Under the pieces are notes generated by a model. That model was given only the letters and a program-made list of their open reading frames with translations, was not told where the DNA came from and did no database searches. From contig JACKDR010000002.1 in assembly GCA_020633495.1 (NCBI GenBank), positions 186,001-250,000 of the forward strand: a stretch of DNA of 64,000 nt, in the 5' to 3' direction. The position numbers and the translations under genes were made by a program. This document shows positions 34,993 through 44,549 of the stretch, piece after piece. The stretch comes from Kofleriaceae bacterium (GTDB lineage: Bacteria > Myxococcota_A > Polyangia > Haliangiales > Haliangiaceae). Each line of letters begins with the position of its first letter. Position 1 is the stretch's first letter.

Positions 34993-35271
34993 GGTGCCCC
35001 TCGGTCTTCAGGATCTGATCGGAGATATATGATTAGGATCTTGGTAGTAGAAGTCAGGGGTGTGGTTGTGTGGGTAACCAGGGTAACCCCTCGACGTCTC
35101 AGGCGTTCAGACCCACCCGCGCTGATGACACACGACCTCGGAAGTCTGTTGGGGAACCTGGATGGTTCCGGGGGTCCCGGAGCATCCTCACGCCGTCCAC
35201 AGGGCTGTGCTGGGGGTTCACGACAGAGATTTCCACAGGCCGCATAGCACGCCGGTCCGACTTCGAGCAGG
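34993..35271. other. dnaA-dnaN intergenic region with DnaA-box-like sites and AT-rich stretch
   Basis: Two sites resemble the DnaA box TTATCCACA: CCGTCCACA (35193-35201, 6 of 9) and ATTTCCACA (35229-35237, 7 of 9). Around 35020-35050 lies an AT-rich stretch (AGATATATGATTAGGATCTT) that stands out and could be an unwinding element or the dnaN promoter. A direct repeat GGGTAACC occurs at 35072-35079 and 35081-35088. No gene is present. Confidence 0.5.
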
Positions 35272-36765
35272 TCACTTGAGGAGGGTCGACTCGATGGCGT
35301 GGATCTCACCGCGCAGCGCCGGGTCGTCCTTGACGCGGTCGGTGATCTTCTCCACCGCGGAGATGACCGTGGTGTGGTGCTTGCCGCCGAACGCGCGCCC
35401 GAGGTCCGGGTAGCTGTCCTTGGTGTGCTGGCGGGCCAGGTACATCGCCACGGCGCGCGGCCCGGCCACGGACTTGTGACGGCGCGGGCTCTTCAGATCG
35501 GCCGGCTTGACCCCGTAGTAGCCCGCCACGGCCTTGATGACCGAGTCGCAGGTGATGTGCTCGCGGGGCCGGGTCAGGGCGCCTCCCAGGGTCTCCTGGG
35601 CGAAGGCGAGGTCGATGTGGCGCTTGGACAGCGAGGCGTAGGCGGCGAGGCGGATCAGCGCGCCCTCGAGCTCGCGGACGTTGGACTTGATGGAGGAGGC
35701 GATGTACAGCGCGACATCGTCGGGCATGTGGATCGCCTCGTTCGCGGCCTTCTTGCGGAGGATGGCGATGCGGACCTCGAGCTCGGGCGGCTCGATGTCG
35801 GCGAGCAGGCCCCAGGCGAAGCGGGTGCGCAGCCGGTCGGCGACGTCGCTGATCTCGTGGGGCTTGCGGTCGGCGGTCAGGACGATCTGCTTGTGGCAGT
35901 CGTGGAGCGCGTTGAAGGTGTGGAAGAACTCGTCCTGGGTGCCGTCCTTGCCGGCGAGGAACTGGACGTCGTCGATGAGCAGGACGTCGATGCCCTCGCG
36001 GTAGCGGCGGCGGAAGTCGTGCATGCGACCGGCGCGGATCGCGTTGACGTACTCGTTCATGAACCGCTCGCTCGACAGGTAGACGATGCGAGCGCCCGGG
36101 CGCATGGCGAGGTGCTGGTGACCGATCGCGTGTAGCAGGTGGGTCTTGCCGAGGCCGACGCCGCCGCAGATGAAGACCGGGTTGTACTTGGGCGGGTAGG
36201 TGACCGCGGCCGCCTGCGAGGCGGCGAACGCCAGCTGGTTCGACGGGCCGGCGACGAAGGTGTCGAAGGTGTAGCGAGGGTTGAGCGTCGCCAGCTCGGG
36301 CGGCGCGAACTCCGGATCGACCGGCTCGGCCGCGAGGGTGGCGGTGGAGCCGCCGCCGCTGACCCGGGGCGCGGCGGTCGCCATCGCGCCGGGGACGGCG
36401 TCGGGCGCGCTGGCCGCGGCCTCGGGACGGGCGTCATCGTCGACGGCGTCGTGGCTGCTGGTGCCGGTGGCCAGGGGCGCCGGCTCGGCCTCGGGGGACG
36501 GCGCGTCGGGGTCGAAGACCAGGACCAGGTCGCGGCCCGACAGGGTGCGGAGCTCGGACAGCGCGGCGTCGAGGAAGTTCGACTCGAACCACAGCCGGAC
36601 GTAGGAGTTGGGCGCGCGGATGTGGATGACGGCGTCGCCGGAGGCGCTCTCGGCCATCGAGACGTACTCGATGGGGCGGAGCCACATGTCGTAGTTCTGC
36701 GGGGACAGGCGGCCGGCGAGGCGGCCGAGGGCCTCCGACCACAGGGCGTCCATCGAACTGTTCAC
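35272..36765 (-). CDS. dnaA: Chromosomal replication initiator DnaA
   Basis: 497 residues. Domain I (ALWSEALGRLAGRLSPQNYDMWLRP) interacts with the helicase; a long acidic Ala/Pro linker of about 110 residues forms domain II; the AAA+ domain III has Walker A GGVGLGKTHLLHA and Walker B VLLIDDVQFL; domain IV has the DnaA signature GRAFGGKHHTTVISA. GTG at 36765 is chosen because a GGGAGG Shine-Dalgarno sequence lies 7 bases upstream; the ATG at 36753 is too far away from it. DnaA-box-like sites in the upstream region make self-repression likely. Divergent from rpmH across the presumed origin. Confidence 0.97.
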   Translation of the reverse strand: MNSSMDALWSEALGRLAGRLSPQNYDMWLRPIEYVSMAESASGDAVIHIRAPNSYVRLWFESNFLDAALSELRTLSGRDLVLVFDPDAPSPEAEPAPLATGTSSHDAVDDDARPEAAASAPDAVPGAMATAAPRVSGGGSTATLAAEPVDPEFAPPELATLNPRYTFDTFVAGPSNQLAFAASQAAAVTYPPKYNPVFICGGVGLGKTHLLHAIGHQHLAMRPGARIVYLSSERFMNEYVNAIRAGRMHDFRRRYREGIDVLLIDDVQFLAGKDGTQDEFFHTFNALHDCHKQIVLTADRKPHEISDVADRLRTRFAWGLLADIEPPELEVRIAILRKKAANEAIHMPDDVALYIASSIKSNVRELEGALIRLAAYASLSKRHIDLAFAQETLGGALTRPREHITCDSVIKAVAGYYGVKPADLKSPRRHKSVAGPRAVAMYLARQHTKDSYPDLGRAFGGKHHTTVISAVEKITDRVKDDPALRGEIHAIESTLLK

Positions 36766-37318
36766 CAGCGAACCTCCCGGTGCTCCTGCGGTTTCCACAG
36801 CGCTCTGGACGGATTGTGAACAACGTACCAGTTCATGTGCGATCATCAGGGGTTGGGCGGCATTGTCCACAGGGCAATAGGAGGCCTCTCCAGAGGAAAT
36901 CCACAGGTTCCTCGGGTTCGTTCCTCCCCTTGCCCCTTCATGCAGGGTCTGGAATCTGTTCCAGAAAGCGGCGCCGACGGGCGCCTCGCTTTTGCCCTAG
37001 GAGATGCTTCCTATCAGAGCCCGAATTCACACGGCAAGGGCGATCCCGCGACGATCTCCGAACTCGGCGTCCTGACTTCGCTCCCGCGTGACGATCCGGC
37101 TTCGTTTCGACGCCGGGAGCGGGCGGGGTGTGGATGAAGATCGGGAAGTCTCGGAAGAGGCTAGGGAATTCGCATCGGCCCCGGATCCGGGAGGTCCCGT
37201 AGCGGGCACCCGGTGGCGATGTCGGTGCCGCGACCGGCTATCCGCGTGCACGACCTTGACACCCAAGGTCGCGGCGAGTATCGATCTGCGTTCCCGAACG
37301 ACCCCTGGAGCTCGAGCC
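36766..37318. other. Presumed replication origin (oriC) between dnaA and rpmH
   Basis: A 553-base gene-free region, visibly less GC-rich than the genes around it. Sites matching the DnaA box TTATCCACA: GTTTCCACA (36791-36799, 7 of 9), TTGTTCACA on the minus strand (36815-36823, 7 of 9), TTGTCCACA (36863-36871, 8 of 9), AAATCCACA (36897-36905, 7 of 9), TCATCCACA on the minus strand (37129-37137, 8 of 9). The clustering of four within 120 bases next to dnaA is typical of origins. The rightmost part also holds the rpmH promoter. Confidence 0.7.
37256..37284 (+). promoter_or_regulatory. Promoter of the rpmH operon
   Basis: TTGACA, 17 bases, TATCGA; the perfect -35 compensates for a weak -10. The message would carry a leader of about 28 bases before the rpmH GTG. 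Confidence 0.6.
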
Positions 37319-37468
37319 GTGAAGCGTACCTATCAGCCGCATAACAAGAGCCGCAAGCGCACCCATGGCTTTCGCGCCCGCAAGAAGACCCGCGCCGGAC
37401 GTGAGGTCCTGCGCCGCCGCCGCGCCAAGGGGCGCAAGCGGCTCGCCGTGACGATCGCGAAGAAGTAG
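37319..37468 (+). CDS. rpmH: Ribosomal protein L34
   Basis: 49 residues starting at GTG: VKRTYQPHNKSRKRTHGFRA, then RKKTRAGREVLRRRRAKGRKRLAV. This is the expected L34 sequence and length for the large ribosomal subunit. TGGAG lies 8-12 bases upstream of the GTG. rnpA follows after 8 bases, the universal arrangement near bacterial origins. Longer upstream in-frame ORF sequence is ruled out because it precedes the promoter. Confidence 0.97.
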   Translation: MKRTYQPHNKSRKRTHGFRARKKTRAGREVLRRRRAKGRKRLAVTIAKK

Positions 37469-37476
37469 CCGGTGCG

Positions 37477-37845
37477 GTGTCGCCGGGCATCCGCAAGACG
37501 ATGCGCCTGCGACGCCGGCAGGACTACCTCGCAGTTCAGCGCTCGGGAACCAAGGTCCACGGACGACACTTCCTGGCGCTGGTGGCCGCCTCTCCCGCAG
37601 GCGCCGTCGCGGCCGGATCGCTCGGTCGTCTCGGCATCACGGTCACCAAGCGCGTTGGCAACGCGGTGACGCGAAACCGAATCAAGCGCCTCGTGCGCGA
37701 GTGGATGCGGCTGCACGGCTGGGTACCAGCCGGGCGCGACGTCGTGATCATCGCGAAGGAAGGCGCCGCCACCGTGCGTGGCCTCGCCGACGTCGCGATC
37801 GATCTCGAGCGGCTCGCGGCGCGGGTGGCAACCGCCCGATGCTGA
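37477..37845 (+). CDS. rnpA: Ribonuclease P protein component
   Basis: 122 residues, starting at GTG (37477). The basic protein subunit helps RNase P RNA cleave tRNA 5' leaders. Seen: the N-terminal RLRRRQDYLAVQRSG, where the conserved Phe of other species is Tyr, and the RNR motif in TVTKRVGNAVTRNRIKRLVREWMR. The RNase P RNA gene is not in this window. Overlaps yidD by 7 bases. Confidence 0.96.
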   Translation: MSPGIRKTMRLRRRQDYLAVQRSGTKVHGRHFLALVAASPAGAVAAGSLGRLGITVTKRVGNAVTRNRIKRLVREWMRLHGWVPAGRDVVIIAKEGAATVRGLADVAIDLERLAARVATARC

Positions 37846-38120
37846 GCCGTCTGCTCATCGCGCCGATCCGCTGGTACCGGCGCTGGTTGTCGCCGCTGAA
37901 GCGCAACCCGACCTGTCGCTACCTGCCGACCTGCTCGGAGTACGCGATCGAGGCGATCCAGAAGCGAGGACCTGTCGTGGGTGCCCTGAAGGGCCTGTGG
38001 CGCGTGCTCCGCTGCAACCCGCTGTTCCGCGGTGGCTACGACCCGGTCGATCGGCCGTGTGACGACGCCTGCGGACACGGGCACGCGCCGGCAGTTCCCG
38101 GCGGAGAAGGGCGACCGTAG
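37839..38120 (+). CDS. yidD: Membrane protein insertion efficiency factor YidD
   Basis: 93 residues with the family core LIAPIRWYRRWLSPLK and TCRYLPTCSEYAIEAIQKRG, including the conserved Cys pair, then GLWRVLRCNPLFRGGYDPV. YidD is a small amphipathic membrane-associated protein that helps YidC insert proteins. The C-terminus has an extra Gly/His/Pro-rich tail of about 15 residues. Starts inside rnpA (overlap of 7 bases) and ends 2 bases before yidC, so translation is coupled. Confidence 0.95.
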   Translation: MLSRLLIAPIRWYRRWLSPLKRNPTCRYLPTCSEYAIEAIQKRGPVVGALKGLWRVLRCNPLFRGGYDPVDRPCDDACGHGHAPAVPGGEGRP

Positions 38121-38122
38121 TT

Positions 38123-40141
38123 ATGGAGAACCAAGGCAAGCGCCTGTTGCTGGCCGTGGCCCTGGCGCTCGGCATCGTGCTGCTGTGGAACGTCCTGTTC
38201 CCGCAGAAGAAGCCGACCCCCAAGCCGAAGGTCGCGGATCAGACCGAGCCGGCCGAGAAGCCGCGATGGGAGAGCCCGGTGGCGCGGCCCGCGCAGCCGG
38301 CGGCCAAGCCCGAGGCCGGCCCCGCCGCCGAGGCGCCGGACCCATCGGTGCTGGTGCAGACCACGCACCCCGAAGAGAAGGCGATCGAGCTCGACTACCC
38401 GAACGTCCACGTCGCGTTCACGTCGCGCGGCGCCCGGATGACGTCGTGGCAGCTCACCGCGTCCAAGTGGCAGCGCGAGCCCCACAAGGGCGAGATGATC
38501 GTGGACTCGATCCACGGCGCGTTCGCGACCAACTTCGTCGACTCGACCTACTCGCTGCCGCCCGACGCGGTGTGGGACGTCGAGCAGCCGTCGGAGTACC
38601 AGGTCGTCTTCACGTTCACGAGCGACAAGCTCTCGATCTCGAAGAGCTTCACGATCCACCCCGACGCGCTGCTCGTCGAGCTCGCGATCGAGGTCAAGAA
38701 CCTGTCCGGCGCCGAGGCCAAGCAGCGGCTGGCGCTGTCGGTCACCGACGCCCAGGATCCCAAGCTGCCGACCAAGCAGGCGCGCGTCAACCGCGTCATG
38801 ACCGCGGCCTGCCACCTCAACGGCAGCGTCGTGACCGCGTCGGCGCCGGGCCTGCACGCCAACGGCCCCAAGGAGCGCGGCGGCACCGTCCGCTGGTTCG
38901 GCTTCACGCACCCGTACCTGTTCTTCGCGATCGCGCCGCGCAACGCGACCCAGGAGAACCTGGCGTGCAACATGTACCCGGTCGAGGACGTGCCCGGCGG
39001 CATGGACGTCGACCTGGTCTTCTCGATCGCGACGCTCAAGCCGGGTGACCCCGCGGTCCGCAAGGATCTGGTCGCGTACATCGGGCCCAAGTCGCTGAGC
39101 CGCCTCGAGGGCGCCGACGACATCGCCGGCTTCCACACCGGGTTCTCCGACGCGGTGAGCATGGGCTGGTTCTCGTTCATCGCCCGGCCGCTGCTGTCGC
39201 TGCTGATGTGGCTGCAGGGCTTCGTCGGCAACTGGGGCATCGCGATCATCCTGCTGACCGTGATCGTCAAGCTCGCGACCCTGTACTGGACCACCAAGTC
39301 CATGCGGTCGATGAAGGCGATGGCGGCGCTGGGCCCGCAGATCAAGGAGCTGCAGGCCAAGTACGGCGAGGACAAGGCCAAGGTCCAGCAGGAGATGATG
39401 GCGCTGTACAAGCAGTACGGCGTCAACCCGCTGGCCGGCTGCCTGCCGATGCTGCTGCAGATGCCGATCTGGCTGGCGCTGTACCGGATGCTGTCGACGG
39501 TCGGCGAGCTGTACCTGTCGCCGTTCATCCCGGGCTGGATCGACGACCTCACCGCGACCGACCCGTTCCACATCCTGCCGGTGGCCCTGATGGGCCTGAT
39601 GTTCCTGCAGTCGAAGGTGCAGCCGTCGACCGCGGACAGCACGCAGCAGAAGATCCTGATGTACGGCCTGCCGCTGCTGTTCGGCGTCATGTCGTTCTTC
39701 TTCCCCGCCGGCCTGACCCTCTACATCCTCACCAACACGGTGCTGTCGCTCCTGCACTCGCTGTACATGCGCAAGTTCGACCACTCGGCGCAGACCATGG
39801 CGGCGAAGGCGGCGGCGGCGAAGGCGGCGGCGGCGGCGGCCAGCAAGGCCGACGGCGGCGGGCCGCGGGACGCCGCGCGCAAGCGCGACGAGGGCGGCAA
39901 GGGCGGCAAGGGCGGCGGCAAGAGCAAGGGCGCGGCCAAGCCGGTGATCGACGTGCCGGTCGACGACGAGGTCGTCGACGACGAGCGCGACGACGACGGC
40001 GGCAGCGACGACGACGACGACGAGGACGACGCGCCCGCGACGCCCGCGACCCGACCGGCCAAGAACGGCCAGGGTCAGGGCGGGAGCCAGGGCGCGCGTC
40101 GTCCCAACGCCCCGCGGCGCGGCAAGCGCAAGCGGAAGTGA
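38123..40141 (+). CDS. yidC: Membrane protein insertase YidC
   Basis: 672 residues. An N-terminal membrane anchor (LLLAVALALGIVLLWNVLF) is followed by the large periplasmic domain of Gram-negative YidC (residues about 60-340), then the conserved insertase core with the transmembrane hairpins (WGIAIILLTVIVKLATLYWTTKSMRSMKAMAALGPQ, NPLAGCLPMLLQMPIWLALYRML, FFFPAGLTLYILTNTVLSL). The last 120 residues are an unusual tail: Ala/Lys-rich, then Gly/Lys repeats, then a long Asp/Glu stretch and a basic end. Basic YidC tails contact the ribosome; the alternating basic-acidic-basic layout here is longer than usual. Followed by jag after 17 bases. Confidence 0.96.
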   Translation: MENQGKRLLLAVALALGIVLLWNVLFPQKKPTPKPKVADQTEPAEKPRWESPVARPAQPAAKPEAGPAAEAPDPSVLVQTTHPEEKAIELDYPNVHVAFTSRGARMTSWQLTASKWQREPHKGEMIVDSIHGAFATNFVDSTYSLPPDAVWDVEQPSEYQVVFTFTSDKLSISKSFTIHPDALLVELAIEVKNLSGAEAKQRLALSVTDAQDPKLPTKQARVNRVMTAACHLNGSVVTASAPGLHANGPKERGGTVRWFGFTHPYLFFAIAPRNATQENLACNMYPVEDVPGGMDVDLVFSIATLKPGDPAVRKDLVAYIGPKSLSRLEGADDIAGFHTGFSDAVSMGWFSFIARPLLSLLMWLQGFVGNWGIAIILLTVIVKLATLYWTTKSMRSMKAMAALGPQIKELQAKYGEDKAKVQQEMMALYKQYGVNPLAGCLPMLLQMPIWLALYRMLSTVGELYLSPFIPGWIDDLTATDPFHILPVALMGLMFLQSKVQPSTADSTQQKILMYGLPLLFGVMSFFFPAGLTLYILTNTVLSLLHSLYMRKFDHSAQTMAAKAAAAKAAAAAASKADGGGPRDAARKRDEGGKGGKGGGKSKGAAKPVIDVPVDDEVVDDERDDDGGSDDDDDEDDAPATPATRPAKNGQGQGGSQGARRPNAPRRGKRKRK

Positions 40142-40158
40142 ACGTTCAGGAGATAGCC

Positions 40159-40665
40159 GTGAGCAACGATCCCGCCGCCGCCAGCGAAGACGTCACCGAG
40201 AAGGCCTGCGACTTCCTCATGGGGGTCCTCGACCGCATGGGCATCGCGGCCGACATCGACGTCAAGGAAGAGGACGACAAGATCGTCCTCGAGATCCAGA
40301 CCGCCAACCCCGACGTCGTCATCGGCCGCAAGGGCCAGGTCGTCGACGCCCTCCAGCACCTGGTCGGCAAGGTCGTGTTCCGCGAGCGCAGCGGCGAGAA
40401 GGGCAAGCCCTTCGTCGTCGACGCCGGCGGCTACCGCGACAAGCACATCGAGCGGCTCAAGGCGCTCGCCGCCAAGATGGGCGAGAAGGCCCGCGAGACC
40501 CGCACGATCGTCGAGCTGTCGCCGATGTCGGCGCACGATCGCCGCATCGTCCACATGGAGATCGCGACGATGCCGGGGCTGTCGAGCCGCAGCGAGGGCG
40601 AGGGCGACGATCGCCACATCCTCGTGGTGCCCGGCGACGACGCGCCGGCCGCCGTCGCCGAGTGA
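40159..40665 (+). CDS. jag: KH and R3H RNA-binding protein Jag/KhpB
   Basis: 168 residues from GTG at 40159, which has CAGGAG 6 bases upstream. The KH domain carries IGRKGQVVDALQHLVGKVVF (GxxG-type loop GRKG), and the R3H domain has the RxxxH pattern in SAHDRRIVHMEIA. This protein binds small and messenger RNAs with KhpA in other bacteria and commonly sits after yidC. There is no N-terminal Jag domain, so it is the short form. mnmE begins 1 base after the stop. Confidence 0.93.
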   Translation: MSNDPAAASEDVTEKACDFLMGVLDRMGIAADIDVKEEDDKIVLEIQTANPDVVIGRKGQVVDALQHLVGKVVFRERSGEKGKPFVVDAGGYRDKHIERLKALAAKMGEKARETRTIVELSPMSAHDRRIVHMEIATMPGLSSRSEGEGDDRHILVVPGDDAPAAVAE

Positions 40666-40666
40666 C

Positions 40667-41991
<1,325 letters not shown>

Positions 41992-41995
<4 letters not shown>

Positions 41996-42020
41996 CGGGC
42001 GCGGCGGGCGTCGCTATAGT
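41992..42020 (+). promoter_or_regulatory. Promoter of the biotin operon
   Basis: GTGACG, 17 bases, TATAGT. The -10 ends 8 bases before the bioF GTG with no Shine-Dalgarno sequence, suggesting a leaderless or nearly leaderless message. No BirA-type operator palindrome was seen. Confidence 0.5.
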
Positions 42021-42028
42021 CCGCCGCC

Positions 42029-43186
42029 GTGTCCGCGCTCGACTTTCTCGACGACGAGCTCGCCGCGCTCGAGGCGCGACACCGCCGGCGCTGGCCGCGG
42101 GTGGTGTCGAGCGCGCAGGGCGCGCGGGTCCGGCTCGACGGCCGCGAGGTGGTGTCGTTCTCGTCGAACGACTACCTGGGCCTGGCCGGTCATCCGGCGA
42201 TCCGCGACGCCGCCCGCGACGCGGTGGCGCGCTGGGGCGTCGGCGCCGGTGCGTCGCGGCTGATCGTCGGCAACACCGAGGTCCACGAGGAGCTCGAGCG
42301 GGCGCTCGCGGCGATGTCGGGGACCCCGGCGGCGCGGCTGTTCAACTCCGGCTTCGCCGCCAACACCGGGCTGCTGCCGGTGCTCGCGGGTCCCGAGGAT
42401 GAGATTTTTTCTGATGAGCTGAATCACGCCAGCATCATCGATGGCTGCCGGCTGTCGCGGGCGCGGATCCGTGTGTATCCGCACAATAATGTCAGCAAGA
42501 TCAATGAGATGGCGTCGTCGGGGCGGCCGCGACGCCGCCTGATCGTGACGGAGTCGGTGTTCTCGATGGACGGCGATCGGGCGCCGCTCGCCGAGCTGCG
42601 CGCCGCCGCGGACGCGCTCGATGCGATCCTCGTCGTCGACCACGCCCACGGCGGTGGCGTCGACGATCCCGCGGAGGTCCGGGCTGCGGACGTGGTCGTC
42701 GGCACCCTCGGCAAGGCGTTCGGCGTCTACGGCGCCTGGGTCGCCGGGCCCGTGGCGCTCGCCGGGCTGCTGTGGAATCGCGCCCGCTCGCTCGTGTTCA
42801 CGACCGGGTTGCCGCCGGCGGTGGCGGCGGCGGGGCTCGCGGCGGTGCGGCTGGTCAGCGGACCGGAGGGCGACGCGCGTCGCGCCCGGCTGCGGGCGCG
42901 GATCGACCAGGCGGTGGTCGGGCTCCGTGCGCTAGGGATCGAGGTACCGGGATCGGCTCCGATCCTCCCGGTCGTCGTGGGTCCCGATGACGCGACGATG
43001 TGGTGGACGGAGCGGATGCTGGAGCAAGGGCTCTATGTCCAGGGCGTGCGGCCGCCGACGGTGCCAGAAGGTACCGCCCGCCTCCGGATCACGCTCTCGG
43101 CGGACCATTCTGAGGAGGATGTCGGGCGCCTGGTGACGGCCATCCGTGAGGGCTTGGCTGCTGGCGGGGTCGTCCGTTCCACGTGA
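42029..43186 (+). CDS. bioF: 8-amino-7-oxononanoate synthase
   Basis: 385 residues, a PLP enzyme joining pimeloyl-ACP/CoA and alanine in biotin synthesis. Seen: FSSNDYLGLAGHP, GVGAGASRLIVGNTEVHEELE, LIVTESVFSMDGDRAPLAEL, VVDHAHGGG (most relatives have DEAHG or DDAHG) and the PLP lysine in GTLGKAFGVYG. Start GTG at 42029 follows the promoter closely. Around 42395-42510 the gene contains a stretch of lower-GC codons (for example a run of six T) unlike the rest. bioA starts 4 bases after its stop. Confidence 0.92.
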   Translation: MSALDFLDDELAALEARHRRRWPRVVSSAQGARVRLDGREVVSFSSNDYLGLAGHPAIRDAARDAVARWGVGAGASRLIVGNTEVHEELERALAAMSGTPAARLFNSGFAANTGLLPVLAGPEDEIFSDELNHASIIDGCRLSRARIRVYPHNNVSKINEMASSGRPRRRLIVTESVFSMDGDRAPLAELRAAADALDAILVVDHAHGGGVDDPAEVRAADVVVGTLGKAFGVYGAWVAGPVALAGLLWNRARSLVFTTGLPPAVAAAGLAAVRLVSGPEGDARRARLRARIDQAVVGLRALGIEVPGSAPILPVVVGPDDATMWWTERMLEQGLYVQGVRPPTVPEGTARLRITLSADHSEEDVGRLVTAIREGLAAGGVVRST

Positions 43187-43190
43187 AACG

Positions 43191-44549
43191 ATGACCAGCG
43201 AACTCGGCCAACTCGATCAGCGCCACCTCTGGCACCCCTTCACCCCGATGCTCGAGTGGTCCCGCGAGGACCCTCTGGTGATCAGCCGTGGCGATGGCTG
43301 CTACCTCATCGACGAGGACGGCCGGCGCTACCTGGACGGCGTGTCCTCTCTCTGGGTCAACGTCCACGGCCATAACCACCCGGCCATCAACCAGGCGATC
43401 CGCGACCAGCTCGACCAGCTCGCGCACTCGACCCTGCTCGGCCTGACCCACCCCACCGCCATCGAGCTGGCCCGCCGTCTGGTCGAGATCGCCCCCGATG
43501 GCCTGACCCGGGTCTTCTACTCGGACTCGGGCTCGACCGCGGTCGAGATCGCCCTCAAGCAGGCCTTCCAGTACTGGTCGCTCCGGGGCGAGCCCCGGCG
43601 CCAGCACTTCGTCCACCTCGCCCACGCCTATCACGGCGACACCCTGGGCGCGGTCGGCGTCGGCGGCATCGAGCTGTTCCACCGGATCTTCGGGCCGTTG
43701 ATCGTGGCCGGGATCCCGGCGCCCTCCCCGGTGACGTATCCCGATCCCGAGCGGCGGGGCCCCGAGGCCCTGCGCGACCGCGCCCTGACGGACATGGACA
43801 GCATCCTGTCCGAGCGCGGCGGGGAGATCGCGGCGGTGGTGATGGAGCCCCTGGTCCAGGGCGCCGCCGGCATGATCATGCATCCCCCCGGGTTCCTGAA
43901 GGGGGTCGAGACCCTGTGCCGGAAGCACGGGGTCCTGCTGATCGTGGACGAGGTCGCGACCGGGTTCGGCCGCACCGGCACCATGTTCGCCTGCGAGCAG
44001 GAGGACGTGCACCCGGACCTGCTCTGCCTGGCCAAGGGCATCACCGGCGGCTACCTGCCCCTCGCAGCCACCCTCGCCCGGGAGGAGATCTACGAGGCGT
44101 TCCTGGCCGAGCGGATCGAGGGCAAGACCTTCTTCCATGGCCACACCTACACGGGCAATCCGCTCGCCTGCGCCGCGGCCCTGGCGTCTCTCGACCTGTT
44201 CGGGACCGACCTGCTGCCCCAGGTCCGGCAGCGCGCCGAGCAGCTCGGGGCCCTCGCAACGGAGCATCTGGGAGACCTGCCGGTGGTCGGCGACATCCGC
44301 CAGCGGGGGCTGATGTTCGGGATCGAGCTGGTCGCCGACCGGGCCACCGGCCGACCGTTCCCCGTGGAACACTTCAAGGGCAACGCGGTGTGCCGGGCGG
44401 CGCGCAAGCACGGCGTCATCCTTCGCCCGCTGGGAGACGTTATCGTGTGGATGCCGCCCCTGGTCCTGTCCTCCACCGACGCCGAGCTCCTGGTCAGCGC
44501 CACCCGCTCGGCCATTCTCGAGACATGCTCCACCGCCTCCGCTTCGTGA
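43191..44549 (+). CDS. bioA: Adenosylmethionine-8-amino-7-oxononanoate aminotransferase
   Basis: 452 residues, a class III PLP aminotransferase making 7,8-diaminopelargonate using SAM as amino donor. Seen: LWHPFTPM and the substrate-contacting region, the DGVSSLWVNVHGHNHPAI segment, YSDSGSTAVEIALKQAFQYW, LIVDEVATGFGRTGTMFACE, the PLP lysine in CLAKGITGGYLPLAATL and FFHGHTYTGNPLACAAALASL. The ATG at 43191 was taken over an in-frame GTG further up because it follows the bioF stop. Codon choice (many CCC, GGG, CTC) looks different from flanking genes. Confidence 0.95.
   Translation: MTSELGQLDQRHLWHPFTPMLEWSREDPLVISRGDGCYLIDEDGRRYLDGVSSLWVNVHGHNHPAINQAIRDQLDQLAHSTLLGLTHPTAIELARRLVEIAPDGLTRVFYSDSGSTAVEIALKQAFQYWSLRGEPRRQHFVHLAHAYHGDTLGAVGVGGIELFHRIFGPLIVAGIPAPSPVTYPDPERRGPEALRDRALTDMDSILSERGGEIAAVVMEPLVQGAAGMIMHPPGFLKGVETLCRKHGVLLIVDEVATGFGRTGTMFACEQEDVHPDLLCLAKGITGGYLPLAATLAREEIYEAFLAERIEGKTFFHGHTYTGNPLACAAALASLDLFGTDLLPQVRQRAEQLGALATEHLGDLPVVGDIRQRGLMFGIELVADRATGRPFPVEHFKGNAVCRAARKHGVILRPLGDVIVWMPPLVLSSTDAELLVSATRSAILETCSTASAS

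Noticed and set aside
34993..35310. Small ORF in the dnaN-dnaA gap
   Set aside because: Mixed composition, no ribosome site, and overlaps the presumed regulatory region with DnaA-box-like sites.
37088..37318. N-terminal extension of L34
   Set aside because: The in-frame upstream codons precede the promoter and do not match L34, which starts at VKRTYQ.
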